64,000 bases of DNA from an uncultured Pseudoxanthomonas sp. (GTDB taxonomy: Bacteria > Pseudomonadota > Gammaproteobacteria > Xanthomonadales > Xanthomonadaceae), in assembly GCA_946479745.1 (NCBI GenBank), contig CAMLGZ010000012.1, positions 22,401 through 86,400 of the forward strand, given 5' to 3'. The position numbers and the translations under genes were made by a program. The notes beneath the pieces were generated by a model that worked only from the letters and a program-made list of their open reading frames with translations, was not told where the DNA came from and did no database searches. Below, in pieces: positions 62,373 through 64,000 of this stretch (position 1 is the stretch's first letter; the number at the start of each line of letters is the position of its first letter).

Positions 62373-63348
62373 GCCGCGCCCACGGGTGTGGGTGTCGCAG
62401 CCGCTGTTCGACGATGTGATCGCGCGGCTGGACGAGTATTTCGAGGTCGTTTCCGCCTCCGACGTCGCCGAATACACGCCTGAGCAGATCTCGGCTGCAT
62501 TGCGTGATGCGACAGGCGCGCTGGTAACGCTGAACGAGCGCATCGGCGCCGAACAGCTCGCCGCGGCGCCGCGGCTGCGGGCGGTCGCCAACGTCGGCGT
62601 GGGTTACAACAATCTGGATATCCCGGCGCTCACCAGAGCGGGAATAATCGCCACCAACACACCTGACGTGCTGACCGAGACTACGGCCGATTTCGGTTTC
62701 GCCCTGCTCATGGCCACCGCGCGCCGCATCACCGAGTCCGAACGCTGGCTGCGCGAAGGCCACTGGCGGCAGTGGTCGTTCCAGACCATGCTCGGCGCGG
62801 ATGTGCACGGCAGCACGCTGGGTATCCTGGGCATGGGCCGGATCGGGCAGGGCATCGCCAAGCGCGCCTCCGGTTTTGATATGCGCGTGCTGTATCACAA
62901 CCGCAGCCGACTACCCGAGGCAATCGAACGCGAAGCCCGCGCCTCCTATGTGGAATTCGACGAGTTGCTGGCGCAGGCCGACCATCTGGCGCTGGTGCTG
63001 CCGTATTCGAAGGAAAGCCACCACATCGTAGACGCGGCCGCGCTGGCGAAGATGAAACCCACCGCCACCCTGGTGAATATCGCCCGCGGCGGCATCGTCG
63101 ACGAAGACGCGTTGGGCGCCGCTCTGGCCGGCGGAAAGCTGGCGGCTGCCGGCCTGGATGTGTTCGAGGGCGAACCGGCCATCAACCCGCGTCTGCTCGA
63201 GCTGCGCAACGTGGTGCTGACGCCGCACATCGCCAGCGGCAGCCTGGCCACCCGGCGCGCGATGGTGTCGCTGGCGGTAGACAACCTGATCGCCGCGCTG
63301 GGGGTCGGGCCCAACGCCGGCGCGCCGCCCAATCCGATCAGCACGTAA
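62365..63348 (+). CDS. D-2-hydroxyacid dehydrogenase (glyoxylate/hydroxypyruvate reductase-like)
   Basis: A 327-residue NAD(P)-dependent reductase. The cofactor domain has [16 protein letters not shown]. The active-site Arg is in [13 protein letters not shown], Glu in [11 protein letters not shown] and His in [22 protein letters not shown] is the usual substrate-loop. The Arg after the second strand ([10 protein letters not shown]) favours NADPH. GhrB-type glyoxylate and hydroxypyruvate reduction is the likeliest role; erythronate-4-phosphate or phosphoglycerate substrates are less likely given the length. The ATG overlaps the aroC end. Confidence 0.9.
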   Translation: MSEPRPRVWVSQPLFDDVIARLDEYFEVVSASDVAEYTPEQISAALRDATGALVTLNERIGAEQLAAAPRLRAVANVGVGYNNLDIPALTRAGIIATNTPDVLTETTADFGFALLMATARRITESERWLREGHWRQWSFQTMLGADVHGSTLGILGMGRIGQGIAKRASGFDMRVLYHNRSRLPEAIEREARASYVEFDELLAQADHLALVLPYSKESHHIVDAAALAKMKPTATLVNIARGGIVDEDALGAALAGGKLAAAGLDVFEGEPAINPRLLELRNVVLTPHIASGSLATRRAMVSLAVDNLIAALGVGPNAGAPPNPIST

Positions 63349-63381
63349 GCGCCCCGGGTTTCCGCTATCCTTCAAAGTTCT

Positions 63382-63456
63382 TGTAGGAGCGGGCCCTGCC
63401 CGCGACGCTCTTCGATGATCCGCTGGAAAGCGTCGCGGGCAGGGCCCGCTCCTACA
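63382..63456. repeat. Perfect 28-bp inverted repeat, second copy
   Basis: Arms 63382-63409 and 63429-63456 are exact reverse complements around a 19-base loop and match the inner arms of the element at 45982-46065 base for base. It sits between the dehydrogenase and asd genes, 30 bases before the asd start. Confidence 0.9.
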
Positions 63457-63485
63457 GCATCAGTTCCCACACCTGAAAAGAGAAA

Positions 63486-64000
63486 ATGAGCAACCAGCCC
63501 CGAAGCTTCAAAGTCGCGGTCGTTGGCGCCACCGGTGCCGTCGGCGAAGTCATGCTGTCGATCCTGGCAGAACGCAAATTCCCGATCAGCGAACTGGTCG
63601 CCCTGGCCAGCGAGCGCTCGGCCGGCGGCGAGGTCGAATTCGGCGGACGAAAAATCATCGTGCAGGATCTGGCCACCTTCGACCCGGCCGGTGTGGACAT
63701 TGCGCTGTTCTCCGCCGGTGGCGGCACTTCCAAGGAATACGCGCCCAAATTCGCCGCGGCCGGCGCGGTGGTGATCGACAACTCCTCGGCCTTCCGTTAC
63801 GACGACGACGTGCCGCTGGTGATCAGCGAAGTGAATCCGGAAGCGGCCAAAAACCGCCCGCGCGGCATCATCGCCAATCCCAATTGCTCCACCATGCAGA
63901 TGCTGGTGGCGCTGGCGCCGATCCATCGCGCGGTGGGTATCGAACGCATCAACGTGGCCACTTACCAGTCGGTTTCCGGCGGCGGCCGTTCGGCGCTGGA
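63486..64000 (+). CDS. asd: Aspartate-semialdehyde dehydrogenase (partial, runs off window)
   Basis: The first 171 residues are visible. The NADP-binding motif is VVGATGAVGEVML (about 11-23), and IDNSSAFRYDDDVPLVISEV and the catalytic Cys in ANPNCSTMQMLVAL (about residue 135) follow. The enzyme reduces aspartyl phosphate to aspartate semialdehyde, the substrate of DapA encoded at 13247. The ATG at 63486 follows AAAAGAGAAA. GATGAVG with SAGGGTSKEYAPK places it in the Gram-positive/Pseudomonas-like Asd branch rather than the E. coli branch. Confidence 0.94.
   Translation, partial: MSNQPRSFKVAVVGATGAVGEVMLSILAERKFPISELVALASERSAGGEVEFGGRKIIVQDLATFDPAGVDIALFSAGGGTSKEYAPKFAAAGAVVIDNSSAFRYDDDVPLVISEVNPEAAKNRPRGIIANPNCSTMQMLVALAPIHRAVGIERINVATYQSVSGGGRSAL

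Overview
The window is a GC-rich, densely packed gammaproteobacterial chromosome segment. The gene set and neighbourhoods point to the Xanthomonadaceae/Lysobacteraceae (a Lysobacter-like genus). The main pointers are TonB-dependent receptors paired with an S9 peptidase, GumN-like and DUF1684 proteins, a Xylella PrxQ-type Bcp, a short BamC-like lipoprotein behind dapA, a GcvR-Bcp pair, and dispersed GTAGGAGCGGG-type inverted repeats. No phage, integrase, transposase, rRNA or CRISPR array is visible. The only tRNA found is tRNA-Glu(CTC).

Layout. Positions 1-5392 (minus) are one end of an exopolysaccharide locus: a kinase-like P-loop protein cut by the window edge, a Wzz/GumC chain-length protein, a Wza-like export lipoprotein, then a nucleotide-sugar epimerase and a UDP-sugar dehydrogenase. 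galE (5639-6691, plus) follows and runs tail-to-tail into the last gene of a tightly coupled operon XRE regulator-SulP transporter-ThiD-alpha/beta hydrolase (6640-10266, minus). Next come phoH, bcp-gcvR, divergent dapA with a BamC-like lipoprotein, fdxA, tRNA-Glu, and the vitamin/central metabolism run pcnB-folK-panB-panC-panD-pgi (15423-21015). The conserved queG / nnr-tsaE-amiC-mutL block (21172-27834) is followed by three cell-envelope genes (DUF1684, GumN/TraB, TPR-sulfotransferase), then rnfB-metG and two tandem DUF2147 genes.

Positions 35218-44208 (minus) hold two large TonB-dependent receptors flanking a secreted S9 oligopeptidase and a small, AT-richer gene for a secreted four-cysteine peptide. 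The receptors carry the same palindromic upstream motif at almost the same distance from their starts. apbC and dcd follow. A nine-gene, mostly overlapping operon (46069-52085, minus) is built for pyroglutamate use: pyroglutamyl peptidase, a DUF969/DUF979 membrane pair, 5-oxoprolinase PxpA/B/C, a 57-residue membrane protein, a HIT protein and a dienelactone-hydrolase-like protein.

The rest (52231-64000) is mostly housekeeping and envelope genes: a secreted unknown, greB with a lipoprotein and a HerA-like ATPase, a LysM lytic transglycosylase, two lipoproteins, psd-SCO, prmB, aroC, a 2-hydroxyacid dehydrogenase and the start of asd.

The most unusual signals are: (i) the shared operator-like motif of the two receptors and the small cysteine-rich peptide between them; (ii) two adjacent palindromes in front of the XRE-SulP-ThiD operon; (iii) a repeat element translated in frame inside the MetRS linker; (iv) a glucose-6-phosphate isomerase with Gly where the catalytic Glu is expected; (v) two copies of one perfect inverted repeat about 17 kb apart.
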